From positions 1 through 19,929 of the forward strand of contig JBOHTO010000027.1 in assembly GCA_050733695.1 (NCBI GenBank): DNA of 19,929 nucleotides, read 5' to 3'. Under the pieces are notes generated by a model. It was not told the DNA's origin and ran no database searches. It saw nothing but the letters and a program-made list of their open reading frames with translations. Source of the DNA: JBOHTO01 sp050733695 (lineage in GTDB: Bacteria > Gemmatimonadota > Gemmatimonadetes > Gemmatimonadales > Gemmatimonadaceae). The translations under genes were made by a program, and so were the position numbers. Shown here piece by piece: positions 1 through 7,729 of this stretch; position 1 is the stretch's first letter; each line of letters opens with the position of its first letter.

Positions 1-72
1 GGCCGGCGTGGCCGGCGTGGCCCGCGTGGCGGGTGCGGCCGGTGCGGCCGGTGCGGTCGGTGCGGCCGGCGC
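1..72. repeat. 9-bp tandem repeat, eight units
   Basis: Eight consecutive 9-bp units of the form GGCCGGYGY (for example GGCCGGCGT at 1 and 10, GGCCGGTGC at 37 and 46) fill bases 1-72. On the minus strand each unit encodes three residues of the type Thr-Pro-Ala or Ala-Pro-Ala, making a flexible linker at the end of the visible FHA protein. Because the unit is a multiple of three, copy-number change would lengthen or shorten the linker without shifting the frame. The array may continue beyond the window. Confidence 0.8.
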
Positions 73-753
73 GTCGGCGTAGAAGCGAAACTCCTCGTTG
101 CCGATTCGTATGACATCGCCACGTCCGAGCAGGCGCACCGACTGAACGCGATCGCCGTTGACAAACACGCCGTTCGTGCTCCGGTCGCCCAGCACGTATC
201 CGTCGCCCTGCAGCGAGATCACTGCATGCCGTCGCGACGCCTCGGTCGATGGAATCACGACATCGTTGCCGGCGTCACGACCCAGTGTCAGCCCGCCCGC
301 CGCGATCGCGTACTCGCGTCCGTCCGTCAGGGATACCAGACGCCCGCCCGTCGTACCCGACGCGCGCCCGGAAGTCCGGGCCGCACGAGGCTCGCCAGGC
401 GCACTCCCCGACGGGACGCGAAGCCCGGGAAGGAACTGCGTCCCACCACTCTTCCGTTCATCGCCGAAGAGCAGCTCGTGGCCGGCGACCTCTATCTTGT
501 CGCCATGGATGAGCGGTGTGGGCTCGGAGCCCAGTTCCACACCGTTCACGCGCACGGGAGGTCCTGCAGCAGACCGCCGAATGACAACTTCGTCGGCCGC
601 CGTCACGCGAAGCACGAGGTGGTCGCCCCCCTCCAACCCACCCACTGGCCCGCCCAGTCCCGCGATCCTGATCCCGGCGTCCGGGCCCGAACCGATGCGT
701 ATCTCGCCGGGCTGAAGGGGATACTGCGTCTCTCCGTGCTGAATGTAGGACAT
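1..753 (-). CDS. Tandem FHA-domain protein (partial, C-terminus beyond window)
   Basis: The reverse strand reads 251 codons from ATG 753 to the window edge with no stop, so the C-terminus is missing. Residues about 125-225 form a classical FHA domain: LGRDAGNDVVI, then the phosphopeptide-binding ASRRH and STNGVFVNG signatures, then GDVIRIGNEEFRFY. Residues 1-105 look like a second, degenerate FHA fold (IRIGSGPDAGI, VNGVEL, HGDKIEVAGHELLF) without the SxxH motif. FHA domains bind phosphothreonine, so partnership with a Ser/Thr kinase is plausible; a kinase is encoded elsewhere in this window, but any link is inference. The end at the edge is an Ala/Pro/Thr-rich linker. ATG 753 is the first standard start after the stop of the upstream ABC gene, although no good ribosome site precedes it. 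Co-transcription with that gene is likely. Confidence 0.85.
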   Translation of the reverse strand, partial: MSYIQHGETQYPLQPGEIRIGSGPDAGIRIAGLGGPVGGLEGGDHLVLRVTAADEVVIRRSAAGPPVRVNGVELGSEPTPLIHGDKIEVAGHELLFGDERKSGGTQFLPGLRVPSGSAPGEPRAARTSGRASGTTGGRLVSLTDGREYAIAAGGLTLGRDAGNDVVIPSTEASRRHAVISLQGDGYVLGDRSTNGVFVNGDRVQSVRLLGRGDVIRIGNEEFRFYADAPAAPTAPAAPAAPATRATPATPA

Positions 754-870
754 GCAGGAGCGTTCGGAGGCGGTCTCGGATGCCGGAGCTGCGAGGTGCT
801 GCGCGGGAGCACGCGGCGCGCCTTGCGGAACGCCACTTGAAGCTATGTGCGCTCTGCGAGGGTGGCAAGC

Positions 871-2760
871 TCACACCGCGACGCGCGCGGATGCCAATGC
901 CTCGCCCGACTGCAGGCGGTAGAGCCGCTCGTAGAGACCCGCACGCGCGACCAGCGTTCTGTGATCGCCGCGCTCCACGATCTGGCCATGGTGCATGACG
1001 AGGATCTCGCTGGCGCCCACGATCGTGCTCAGCCGGTGCGCGATCGCTATCGTCGTCCGGCCTCGCATGAGCTCCGCGAGCGCGCCCTGGATCTCCGCCT
1101 CTATCTCGCTGTCCACGGCGCTCGTGGCCTCGTCCAGGATGAGAAGGGCCGGGTCAGCGGCTATGGCGCGCGCGAACGAGAGGAGTTGCCGCTCGCCCAC
1201 GCTGATCGATGCACCGCGCTCGCCCAGGACATGTCGATAGCCGAGTGGGAATTTTCTTATGATGCGATCCGCGCCGACGCGTTCCGCGGCAGCCGCCACC
1301 TCGGAATCACTGAGCGGATTCGAGAGGCGAATGTTGCTCAGCACGTCACCCGCGAAGAGAAAGATGTCCTGCTGAACGTAGCCGATCCGGGAGCGAAGTT
1401 CGGCGATCGAGAGAGAGCGGATATCGATGCCGTCGAGCGTGATGCGGCCCTTCTGCGGATCGTAGAACCGCATGAGGAGATTGACGACAGTGGTCTTCCC
1501 GCCCCCCGTATGTCCGACGATGGCGATCGTTTCCCCCGGCCGCGCACGGAAGCTCACACCCTTCAGAACCCAGGCGCGTTCATGATCGCCCGGCTCGGCG
1601 CGCGGCGGCGTGCCCGCGCCACCTTCATATGCGAACCACACGTTCTCGAACGCGATGGTCACGCCATCTTCCGAGGGTTGCGAGGCGTGACGCGCGGCTG
1701 GCCGTACACCTTCATCCCTTGTGGAAGATGTTGTCGCAGCGACATCGGACGCGGCCACCGGCGTGTCCAGGAGCAGGAAGATTCGCTCGGATGCCGCCAT
1801 CGCCGCCTGCAGGATGTTGTACTTCTCCGACAGGTCCTGGAGCGGCTGGTAGAAGCGGCGCACGAGCTGAAGGAACGCGGCTACCGTGCCGATCGTGAGT
1901 GTTCCCACGCCGAGGCGCGACGCGCTGGCCACGATGAGAGTCGCCAGCGCCACGGAAGTGAGGATCTCGATCACCGGGAAGTACAGTGCGTAGATCGTGA
2001 TCGACCGCAGATGCGCGTCGAGGTGCGCGCGGTTGAGCGTGTCGAAACGGGCGGCCTCTTCGCGCTCGCGGCCGAAGAGCTGCACGATGCGCATTCCCGT
2101 GAGGCGCTCCTGAAGGAACGCGTTGATGCGGGCGAGGCGCGTTCGGATGTCGCGATACGCAGTGCGCACACGCATCCGGAAGAAGAGCGACGTGAGCAGA
2201 ACGAATGGAATGACGCAGAACGCGGCGATCGCGAGCCGCCAGTCCAGGACAACCATCACGACCCCGATCGCCACCAGCGTGAAGACATCCCCAAGCCCGG
2301 CGACTACCCCCGCCGTGAACAGCTCGTTCAACGCTTCCACGTCCGAGGTGACGCGCGTGATGAGTCGACCTACGGGGTTGCGGTCGAAGAAGGCGATGGG
2401 CAGTCGCTGGAGCTGAGCGAAGATTCGCATCCTGAGGTCTCGCATCACGCGCTGACCGAGCAGGCTCGTCAGGAAGGTCCCACCGTAGCTGCAGGCAAAC
2501 TCCAACACGAGAACCGCCGCAAAGAGGACGGCCGCAGTGTACACCGTATGCAGATCACCCGCCGGCAGCGCCACATCGATCACGCGGCGTGTGAGCAGCG
2601 GACCCACGAGCTGCAGTGCGCCGTCGACGAAGAGCAGGAGCAGAGCGCCCGCCACGAGCCAGCCGTACGGACGCACATAACCCATGAGGCGGCGCATCAG
2701 GCGGCCGTCGTAGGCCTTGCCAAGCGCCTCTTCTTCGTGCAGTGTGGCGGGCGAAGTCAT
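871..2760 (-). CDS. ABC exporter, fused permease and ATPase
   Basis: A 629-aa type-IV (MsbA/MdlB-like) half-transporter. Residues about 30-310 form the six-helix transmembrane domain with the usual coupling-helix stretch (FFDRNPVGRLITRVTSDVE, about 125-143). The nucleotide-binding domain has Walker A GHTGGGKTT (416-424), Q-loop YVQQD (461-465), signature SVGERQ (520-525, a common variant of SGGQ), Walker B LLILDE (539-544) and H-loop His575. All catalytic residues are present. It probably works as a dimer exporting lipids or hydrophobic compounds; the substrate cannot be inferred. A linker of about 35 residues rich in Ala/Ser/Thr/Arg (334-368) separates the domains. I prefer ATG 2760 over GTG 2763 because a TAGGAT box lies exactly 6 nt before it, suggesting a leaderless mRNA. 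The FHA gene follows 117 nt downstream on the same strand. Confidence 0.93.
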   Translation of the reverse strand: MTSPATLHEEEALGKAYDGRLMRRLMGYVRPYGWLVAGALLLLFVDGALQLVGPLLTRRVIDVALPAGDLHTVYTAAVLFAAVLVLEFACSYGGTFLTSLLGQRVMRDLRMRIFAQLQRLPIAFFDRNPVGRLITRVTSDVEALNELFTAGVVAGLGDVFTLVAIGVVMVVLDWRLAIAAFCVIPFVLLTSLFFRMRVRTAYRDIRTRLARINAFLQERLTGMRIVQLFGREREEAARFDTLNRAHLDAHLRSITIYALYFPVIEILTSVALATLIVASASRLGVGTLTIGTVAAFLQLVRRFYQPLQDLSEKYNILQAAMAASERIFLLLDTPVAASDVAATTSSTRDEGVRPAARHASQPSEDGVTIAFENVWFAYEGGAGTPPRAEPGDHERAWVLKGVSFRARPGETIAIVGHTGGGKTTVVNLLMRFYDPQKGRITLDGIDIRSLSIAELRSRIGYVQQDIFLFAGDVLSNIRLSNPLSDSEVAAAAERVGADRIIRKFPLGYRHVLGERGASISVGERQLLSFARAIAADPALLILDEATSAVDSEIEAEIQGALAELMRGRTTIAIAHRLSTIVGASEILVMHHGQIVERGDHRTLVARAGLYERLYRLQSGEALASARVAV

Positions 2761-2766
2761 CACCGA

Positions 2767-2772
2767 ATCCTA
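2767..2772 (-). promoter_or_regulatory. Putative -10 box (TAGGAT), leaderless ABC exporter start
   Basis: On the minus strand TAGGAT is followed by exactly six bases (TCGGTG) and then ATG 2760, so a -10 hexamer at -12 to -7 would start transcription at the A of the start codon. No convincing -35 is visible and no strong Shine-Dalgarno sequence precedes the gene. The same geometry occurs at uvrA and at the DUF1697 gene. Confidence 0.45.
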
Positions 2773-2898
2773 GTCGGGTCGAGCCGGGATCGAGACCGGG
2801 ACCGGCGAGTCGCCAATGCGTTCGACCACACCGCTGCAACCGGCTGGTACGCTGGTTGCGTTGGGCTCCGGCGCACACCTCACCTTCGGAGGTCGTAC

Positions 2899-3159
2899 AT
2901 GACTGGAATCCTTGCCTGGATCGTGCTTGGACTCATCGCCGGCGTGATCGCCAAGGCGATAATGCCGGGAGATGACCCCGGTGGAATCATCGTTACCATC
3001 CTGATCGGAATCGTGGGCGCATTTCTCGGCGGGTTTCTCGGCAATCTCGTAATGGGAACCGGGCTGACAGGATTCTCCTTCTGGAGCATCCTTCTCGCCG
3101 TCGTCGGCTCGCTGCTGCTGCTGTGGATCTACCGGCTGACGACACGCAAGCGAGCGTGA
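2899..3159 (+). CDS. GlsB/YeaQ/YmgE-family small membrane protein (copy 1)
   Basis: An 86-aa protein of the transglycosylase-associated/GlsB (YeaQ, YmgE) family. It has three hydrophobic helices (about 3-22, 29-53 and 61-80) and the family pattern of glycine-rich helices around an IMPGDDPGGI loop, ending in a basic tail (TTRKRA). Despite the historical name, members are small inner-membrane proteins often linked to stress; no enzymatic activity should be assumed. ATG 2899 follows GGAGG (2888-2892) at good spacing. A longer open frame continues upstream, but it is antisense to the ABC exporter and not credible. A paralogue begins 42 nt downstream, so the two are probably co-transcribed. Confidence 0.88.
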   Translation: MTGILAWIVLGLIAGVIAKAIMPGDDPGGIIVTILIGIVGAFLGGFLGNLVMGTGLTGFSFWSILLAVVGSLLLLWIYRLTTRKRA

Positions 3160-3201
3160 TGCCGCGTCTCCTGACCCTCGCTTCGTAGCAGCGAGGTCCG
3201 G

Positions 3202-3462
3202 GTGCCGCTCTGGCTGTACTGGATCCTCCTCGGCCTGGTTGCCGGTACACTGGCGAAGTTCCTTGTGCCGGGGAGGGATCCATCTGGCTGTATCTTTACA
3301 GTCATACTCGGCATCGTTGGTGCGCTACTCGGTGGCCTGATCGGCGTCCTGCTTGGCTGGGGCACTGTCACGACTGGCGACTTCGACCTCCGCTCGATCG
3401 CGCTCGCCACGCTTGGCGCGATAGTGCTTCTCCTGCTAGGGCGCCTCATCCGGCGGTTATAG
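3202..3462 (+). CDS. GlsB/YeaQ/YmgE-family small membrane protein (copy 2)
   Basis: An 86-aa paralogue of the preceding gene, identical in length and with the same three-helix plan: a first helix with GLVAGTLAKFLVPGRDPSG, a second glycine-rich helix (VILGIVGALLGGLIGVLLGW) and a C-terminal helix ending LGRLIRRL. The start is GTG 3202, preceded by GAGGT at 3193-3197. The two proteins have diverged considerably, so this is an old tandem duplication rather than a recent one. The gene ends 63 nt before uvrA. The function is unknown beyond a likely role as a small membrane protein of the envelope or stress response. Confidence 0.85.
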   Translation: MPLWLYWILLGLVAGTLAKFLVPGRDPSGCIFTVILGIVGALLGGLIGVLLGWGTVTTGDFDLRSIALATLGAIVLLLLGRLIRRL

Positions 3463-3489
3463 CGCCGTCGGTCTGAACCCGCCATCCGG

Positions 3490-3519
3490 TTTTTCTTCGG
3501 TGGTCCCGCGCGCTACATT
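3490..3519 (+). promoter_or_regulatory. Putative leaderless promoter of uvrA
   Basis: TACATT at 3514-3519 sits exactly 6 nt before GTG 3526, placing a -10 box at -12 to -7 if transcription starts on the start codon. A T-rich stretch at 3490-3496 (TTTTTCT) lies at -35 distance but is only a partial match to TTGACA. No Shine-Dalgarno sequence is visible before the GTG, which fits a leaderless message. No LexA-type box was recognised. Confidence 0.45.
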
Positions 3520-3525
3520 TCGCGC

Positions 3526-6486
3526 GTGAAGTCCAGCATCGTCGTTCGGGGGGCCCGGCAGCACAACCTCAAGGGATTCGACCTCGAAATCCCGCGCCGC
3601 ACCGTAACGGTCATCACGGGACCGTCCGGCTCCGGCAAGTCCTCGCTGGCCCTCGACACGATCTACGCCGAAGGCCAGCGGCGCTACGTGGAATCGCTCT
3701 CGGCCTACGCCAGGCAGTTCCTCGAGCGTATGGAGAAGCCGGATGTCGACTCGATCGACGGGCTCTCCCCGGCCGTGGCCATAGAGCAGAAGAATCCGGC
3801 GCGGACCGCGCGCTCCACCGTCGGTACGGCTACGGAGATATACGACTACCTGAGGCTGCTCTGGGCGAGGATCGGCCACACGTTCTGCTCCCGGTGCGAA
3901 CGCGAGATGCGCCCCGATACGGTTCAGTCGGTGACCGACCGGGTGCTCGCGCTGCCGGCGGGAACGCGCTTCGCCGTCGCCTTCCCTCTGCGCCTTTCGG
4001 CGGAGGTCACGCACGAGGTGGTCGTCGAGAACCTGCGAGCCCAGGGGTTCGTGCGGGTCATGGCCGACGGCATATCGCTACAGCTCGATGAGGTCGCCGA
4101 TCGTCAGGTCGACCTGACCAGCGCAAGCGAGCTACTCGTGATCGTGGACCGTCTCGTCGCCGCACCGGAGGCATCCGCGAGGCTGGCGGACGCAATCGGC
4201 ACCGCGTTCGCCGAGGGCGACTCCGACTGCACCATACTCTTCCACGTGCCGGTTCGGTGGGCGGCCGATGGGCACGAGGTGGACCGGCTGGCGTTCACGG
4301 AGCGGTTCGAGTGTGCGCACGACGGCACGCGGGCGCCCGCGCCGTCGCCGCGACTCTTCTCGTTCAACAGCCCCCAGGGCGCATGCACTCGCTGCAACGG
4401 GTTCGGCGCGATTCTGGAGTACGACGAGTCGCTCATCGTCCCCTACCCCGATCGTTCTCTCGCCGAGGGCGCGATTCACCCCTGGACCATGCCGCGGTAC
4501 GATGGCAAGCGGCGCGCGCTCCGCGAGTTCGCGAAGCGGCATGAGATTCCGCTTGCCATGCCGTGGCGGGAGCTGTCGCAGCAGCAACGTGACATTCTGC
4601 TGCACGGCGCGTATCTGCCGTCGCATGTCGCGCCGGGCGAGCGCGGACGCCAACGCGCAACCCTCGGCGGATACAAGCCGATCTTCCCCTTCCTCCGCGA
4701 TCTCGAGACGAAGCGATACAAGCAGTACATCCGCGTTTTCCTCCGCCAGTACCAGAAGGCGCAGGAGTGCCCCGACTGCCGCGGCGCGCGACTCAACTCG
4801 TGCACGTTGAACGTTCGCGTCGCCGATCGGAACATCGCCGACGTGTCAGTGCTTTCGATGGAGGAACTGGACGACTGGCTGCGGTCGCTCGAGTTGAGCG
4901 AGTTCGAACAGAATGTGGCCGAACACGTGCTGCGCGAGGCACGCAACCGTACGCGCTTCATGGTGGATGTCGGGCTGGGATACCTGTCACTCGATCGCGC
5001 GACCCGATCGCTCTCCGGCGGCGAGGCACAGCGGATCGGGCTGGCGAATTCCCTCGGATCGCAACTGGTGGACCCGCTGTACGGGCTCGACGAGCCCTCG
5101 ATCGGCCTGCATGCGCGCGACATGCAGCGCCTGCTCGCCCTCATGCACCGGCTGCGCGGCGGCGGCAACACCGTGCTCGTGGTGGAGCACGATCTGGAGG
5201 CCATTCGGAGCGCTGACTACATGGTCGAGCTCGGCCCCGCGAGCGGCGAACACGGCGGCCACGTGGTCTTCGCGGGTCCGCTGTCCCGGGCGAACGAGAG
5301 CCCGCTCACGGGCCAGTACCTCAGCGGCGCGCGCACGGTGCCCATCCCGGAAGAACGCAGACGACTCGGTCCGCGCTGGCTCACGCTGACAGGAGCGCGG
5401 GAGCACAATCTGCGGAGCGTCGATGTACGCATACCACTCGGCGCGCTCACCGTGGTCACAGGCGTTTCCGGATCGGGCAAGAGTACGCTCGTGCACGACG
5501 TGCTGTTCCGCGCACTGGAAACGCGGCTGCACGGAGAGCACACCGCGAGGCAGCACCTTGGCGAGCCCGTGGGCGCGCTGACGGCAATCGAGGGACACGA
5601 GTCGCTCGAGGACGTCGTGCTCATGGATCAGGAGCCGATCGGCCGGTCACCGCGGTCCAATCCGGTGACGTACGTGAAGGCGTTCGAGGAGATCCGCCGG
5701 ATCTTCGCCGACACCCCACTCGCGCGGCAGCGGCGGTACACGCCGGGGACCTTCAGCTTCAACGTGCAGGGCGGGCGTTGCGAGGAATGCGAAGGTGCCG
5801 GCTCGATCGAGGTCGAGATGCTGTTCATGGCCGATGTCTTCGTGCCGTGCGACGAGTGCGGGGGCAAGCGGTTCAAACCCGACGTACTAGAGGTGAGGGT
5901 CCGGGGCAAGAACGTCCGCGATGTGCTGGAGCTCACCGTCGACGAGGCGATCCGCTTCTTTCCGCGCGAGGAGAAGCTCGGCCAGGCACTCTGGCAACTG
6001 CACCAGGTGGGACTCGGCTACCTGCGACTGGGGCAGGCATCCACGACGCTTTCCGGGGGTGAAGCACAGCGCATCAAGATCGCGCGAGAGCTGGTGTTCG
6101 CCGGACGCAGGCCGGGGCGCAAGCTGTACATAATGGATGAGCCGACAACGGGGCTGCATCTGGAGGACATCCGGAAGCTGGCCAGCGTCATCGAGCGGCT
6201 TGTGGATCGCGGCAACACAGTCCTTCTCATCGAGCACAATCTGGATGTCATCAAGCTTGCCGACTGGGTGATCGACCTCGGCCCTGAAGGTGGAACCGGA
6301 GGGGGCGAGGTGGTCGCGACGGGGCGGCCGGAGGAAATCGCGCGCGTGGACGCATCGCACACCGGCCGCTGGCTGCGCAGTGTGCTGCCCGGGTACGCCG
6401 ACAGCCGCGGTGGTGAAGCTGCCGACGACACACTGCGCAGGACACATGCTGGAACCGCCGGAGGTGCCACCGCGTTGGTCAGATGA
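3526..6486 (+). CDS. uvrA: UvrA, excinuclease ABC subunit A
   Basis: The DNA-damage sensor of nucleotide excision repair: a dimeric ABC ATPase that loads UvrB. At 986 aa it is slightly longer than the classical protein (about 940). It has two ATPase modules: Walker A GPSGSGKSS (32-40) with LSGGE (496-500) and LDEPS (521-525); then Walker A GVSGSGKST (646-654) with LSGGE (842-846) and MDEPTTGLH (870-878). The DNA-binding zinc module is intact (Cys752, 755, 775, 778, with 19 residues between the pairs). The N-terminal zinc module is altered: CAHD (263-266) replaces CxxC, paired with Cys287/Cys290. Extra CxxC pairs occur at 121/124 and 415/418. The region that binds UvrB in the family is present by position. 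The Walker B wording LYGLDEPSIGLHARD resembles a subfamily I recall from Acidobacteria and relatives, so a canonical uvrA may exist elsewhere. GTG 3526 lacks a ribosome site but has a -10 box placed for leaderless transcription. Confidence 0.93.
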   Translation: MKSSIVVRGARQHNLKGFDLEIPRRTVTVITGPSGSGKSSLALDTIYAEGQRRYVESLSAYARQFLERMEKPDVDSIDGLSPAVAIEQKNPARTARSTVGTATEIYDYLRLLWARIGHTFCSRCEREMRPDTVQSVTDRVLALPAGTRFAVAFPLRLSAEVTHEVVVENLRAQGFVRVMADGISLQLDEVADRQVDLTSASELLVIVDRLVAAPEASARLADAIGTAFAEGDSDCTILFHVPVRWAADGHEVDRLAFTERFECAHDGTRAPAPSPRLFSFNSPQGACTRCNGFGAILEYDESLIVPYPDRSLAEGAIHPWTMPRYDGKRRALREFAKRHEIPLAMPWRELSQQQRDILLHGAYLPSHVAPGERGRQRATLGGYKPIFPFLRDLETKRYKQYIRVFLRQYQKAQECPDCRGARLNSCTLNVRVADRNIADVSVLSMEELDDWLRSLELSEFEQNVAEHVLREARNRTRFMVDVGLGYLSLDRATRSLSGGEAQRIGLANSLGSQLVDPLYGLDEPSIGLHARDMQRLLALMHRLRGGGNTVLVVEHDLEAIRSADYMVELGPASGEHGGHVVFAGPLSRANESPLTGQYLSGARTVPIPEERRRLGPRWLTLTGAREHNLRSVDVRIPLGALTVVTGVSGSGKSTLVHDVLFRALETRLHGEHTARQHLGEPVGALTAIEGHESLEDVVLMDQEPIGRSPRSNPVTYVKAFEEIRRIFADTPLARQRRYTPGTFSFNVQGGRCEECEGAGSIEVEMLFMADVFVPCDECGGKRFKPDVLEVRVRGKNVRDVLELTVDEAIRFFPREEKLGQALWQLHQVGLGYLRLGQASTTLSGGEAQRIKIARELVFAGRRPGRKLYIMDEPTTGLHLEDIRKLASVIERLVDRGNTVLLIEHNLDVIKLADWVIDLGPEGGTGGGEVVATGRPEEIARVDASHTGRWLRSVLPGYADSRGGEAADDTLRRTHAGTAGGATALVR

Positions 6487-6532
6487 AGCGGCGTTCCTGC
6501 TGGATGGTTCACTTCTGGCCCGGGATGGTGCG

Positions 6533-7402
6533 ATGATCGTCGTGATCGGAGCGACAGGGATGGTGGGCAGTGCAACGGTGAAGGCGCTGCGTGGGCGTGG
6601 CGCACCAGTCCGCGCGCTCGTTCGCGATCCGTCAAGGGCGGGCTCGATAGCCGGGCGGGGCGTGGACATCGTGCAGGGTGATCTCACGCATCCGGAGACG
6701 GTTGAGCCGGCGCTGCGCGGAGCGGAGGCGCTGTTCCTCGTGACGCCACCGTCGCCGGACCAGGTTGCACTGCAGCGGAACGCGATCGAATCCGCCCGCA
6801 AGGCGGCCGTCGGCCGCGTGGTGAAGCTCTCGGTCGACGGTGCGTCGCGCGATGCACCGATGGCTCTCGGACGCTGGCACTGGGAGACAGAACAGGAGAT
6901 CGAGCGCTCTGGCGTCCCGTTCACCATGCTGCGCCCGACATCGTTCATGCAGAATCTGCTCGCGTCCGCGGCCGGGATTGCCACGGAAGGGAAGCTCTAC
7001 GCGGCAATGAAGGCGGGACGCGTCCCTCTCATCGACGTACGCGACATCGCGGACGTGGCCGCCGTGACCCTCACCGACAGCGGCCACGAAGGTGAGCATT
7101 ACCGGCTGACGGGGCCCGAGGCGCTGTCCTACGAGGAGATCGCGGCCACGATATCCGAGGCGACCGGACGCGATGTGACGTATGTCGACGTGCCACCCGA
7201 CGCCGCGCGGCAGGGGATGCTGCACGCTGGACTGCCGGCCTGGCTCGTGGAAGATCTGCTCGTGTTGAACACGATCTCCATCGCGGGCAAGATTCCCGTC
7301 AGCCCGGCCGTGGACGCGATTATCGGAACTCCAGGCCGAACGTTCGCTGCATTCGTGCGTGACAACGCCGGCGCGTTCGGCGCGTCAGCCGGCGCGATGT
7401 AG
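6533..7402 (+). CDS. NmrA-like NAD(P)-binding protein (atypical SDR)
   Basis: A 289-aa Rossmann-fold protein. The N-terminus MIVVIGATGMVGS carries the GxxGxxG dinucleotide-binding motif of NmrA-like and NAD(P)H-quinone-reductase-like (QOR2-type) atypical short-chain dehydrogenases. Further family signatures are DIVQGDLTHPETV (about 44-56), LFLVTPPSP (about 67-75), VVKLSVDGA, GVPFTMLRPTSFMQN (about 127-141), PLIDVRDIADVAA and EHYRLTGPEALSYEEIA. These proteins are redox sensors or reductases acting on quinones or small carbonyls; the substrate here is unknown. I chose ATG 6533 because it sits at the first beta strand; in-frame upstream starts would overlap uvrA. The 46-nt gap after uvrA suggests co-transcription, though a functional link is not obvious. 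Confidence 0.88.
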   Translation: MIVVIGATGMVGSATVKALRGRGAPVRALVRDPSRAGSIAGRGVDIVQGDLTHPETVEPALRGAEALFLVTPPSPDQVALQRNAIESARKAAVGRVVKLSVDGASRDAPMALGRWHWETEQEIERSGVPFTMLRPTSFMQNLLASAAGIATEGKLYAAMKAGRVPLIDVRDIADVAAVTLTDSGHEGEHYRLTGPEALSYEEIAATISEATGRDVTYVDVPPDAARQGMLHAGLPAWLVEDLLVLNTISIAGKIPVSPAVDAIIGTPGRTFAAFVRDNAGAFGASAGAM

Positions 7403-7453
7403 ACGTCGGCGCGCATGCGGTCGTCATGGAGTCGTCACGCGCTCATTCCTCCG

Positions 7454-7481
7454 TTGACTTCGAAGGTGGGGCCAATAGCTT
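7454..7481 (+). promoter_or_regulatory. Putative promoter of tRNA-Asn
   Basis: TTGACT (7454-7459) is a 5/6 match to the -35 consensus. After 16 bases, TAGCTT (7476-7481) is a weak -10. This would start transcription a few bases before the mature tRNA 5' end at 7493. The -35 is convincing and the -10 is not; TTTACT at 7480-7485 is another candidate but with long spacing. Confidence 0.45.
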
Positions 7482-7492
7482 TACTGCAGTCT

Positions 7493-7565
7493 TCCCGAGT
7501 AGCTCAGGTGGTAGAGCAGGTGACTGTTAATCACCGGGTCGGGGGTTCGAGTCCCTCCTCGGGAG
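7493..7565 (+). tRNA. tRNA-Asn, anticodon GTT
   Basis: A complete cloverleaf reads by eye. Acceptor TCCCGAG (7493-7499) pairs with CTCGGGA (7558-7564), with discriminator G7565. The D arm is GCTC/GAGC (7502-7505 and 7514-7517). The anticodon arm is GGTGA/TCACC around loop CTGTTAA, giving anticodon GTT at 7526-7528. The T arm is GGGGG/CCCTC around TTCGAGT. The CCA end is not encoded. A G discriminator base fits tRNA-Asn. The gene is a single tRNA between the NmrA-like and DUF1697 genes. Confidence 0.97.
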
Positions 7566-7609
7566 TCATTATTCTTGCACCACCAACGAAGCTGGTGGCA
7601 GTTGACAGG

Positions 7610-7635
7610 AGCCCCGTGAGGTAACTCGCGGGGCT
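7610..7635 (+). terminator. Strong hairpin downstream of tRNA-Asn, possible terminator
   Basis: AGCCCCGTGAG (7610-7620) and CTCGCGGGGCT (7625-7635) form an 11-bp stem with one G-T pair and a GTAA (GNRA-type) tetraloop. It is the strongest hairpin in the 164-base gap between the tRNA and the DUF1697 stop codon. It lacks a proper T-run afterwards (TCGCCTTG), so it may be a weak terminator, a processing element or a bidirectional structure serving the convergent genes. A smaller hairpin, CCACCA/TGGTGG, lies at 7580-7598. Confidence 0.5.
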
Positions 7636-7729
7636 TCGCCTTGAGAGCGCCCGTGTTCGCGGCGGTCTGATCGCCGTTCTCGCCAGCAGCTGGGCTTACT
7701 TGAGGCGGGGACCTGCCTGGGTCGTGTGA

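Noticed and set aside
1..72. CRISPR-like array
   Set aside because: The repeats are 9-bp codon-phased units without spacers and simply encode an Ala/Pro linker.
847..3159. A 770-codon plus-strand open frame
   Set aside because: It runs antisense through the whole ABC exporter and is charged, low-complexity shadow sequence; only its last 86 codons, the GlsB-like protein from ATG 2899, are credible.
5887..6984. A 365-codon minus-strand open frame across the uvrA and NmrA-like genes
   Set aside because: It has no recognisable domain and is Arg/Ser/Pro-rich as expected for antisense of GC-rich coding DNA; both genes it opposes are certain.
7403..7729. Integrative element attached to tRNA-Asn
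   Set aside because: No integrase gene and no repeated copy of the tRNA 3' end was found by eye within the window.
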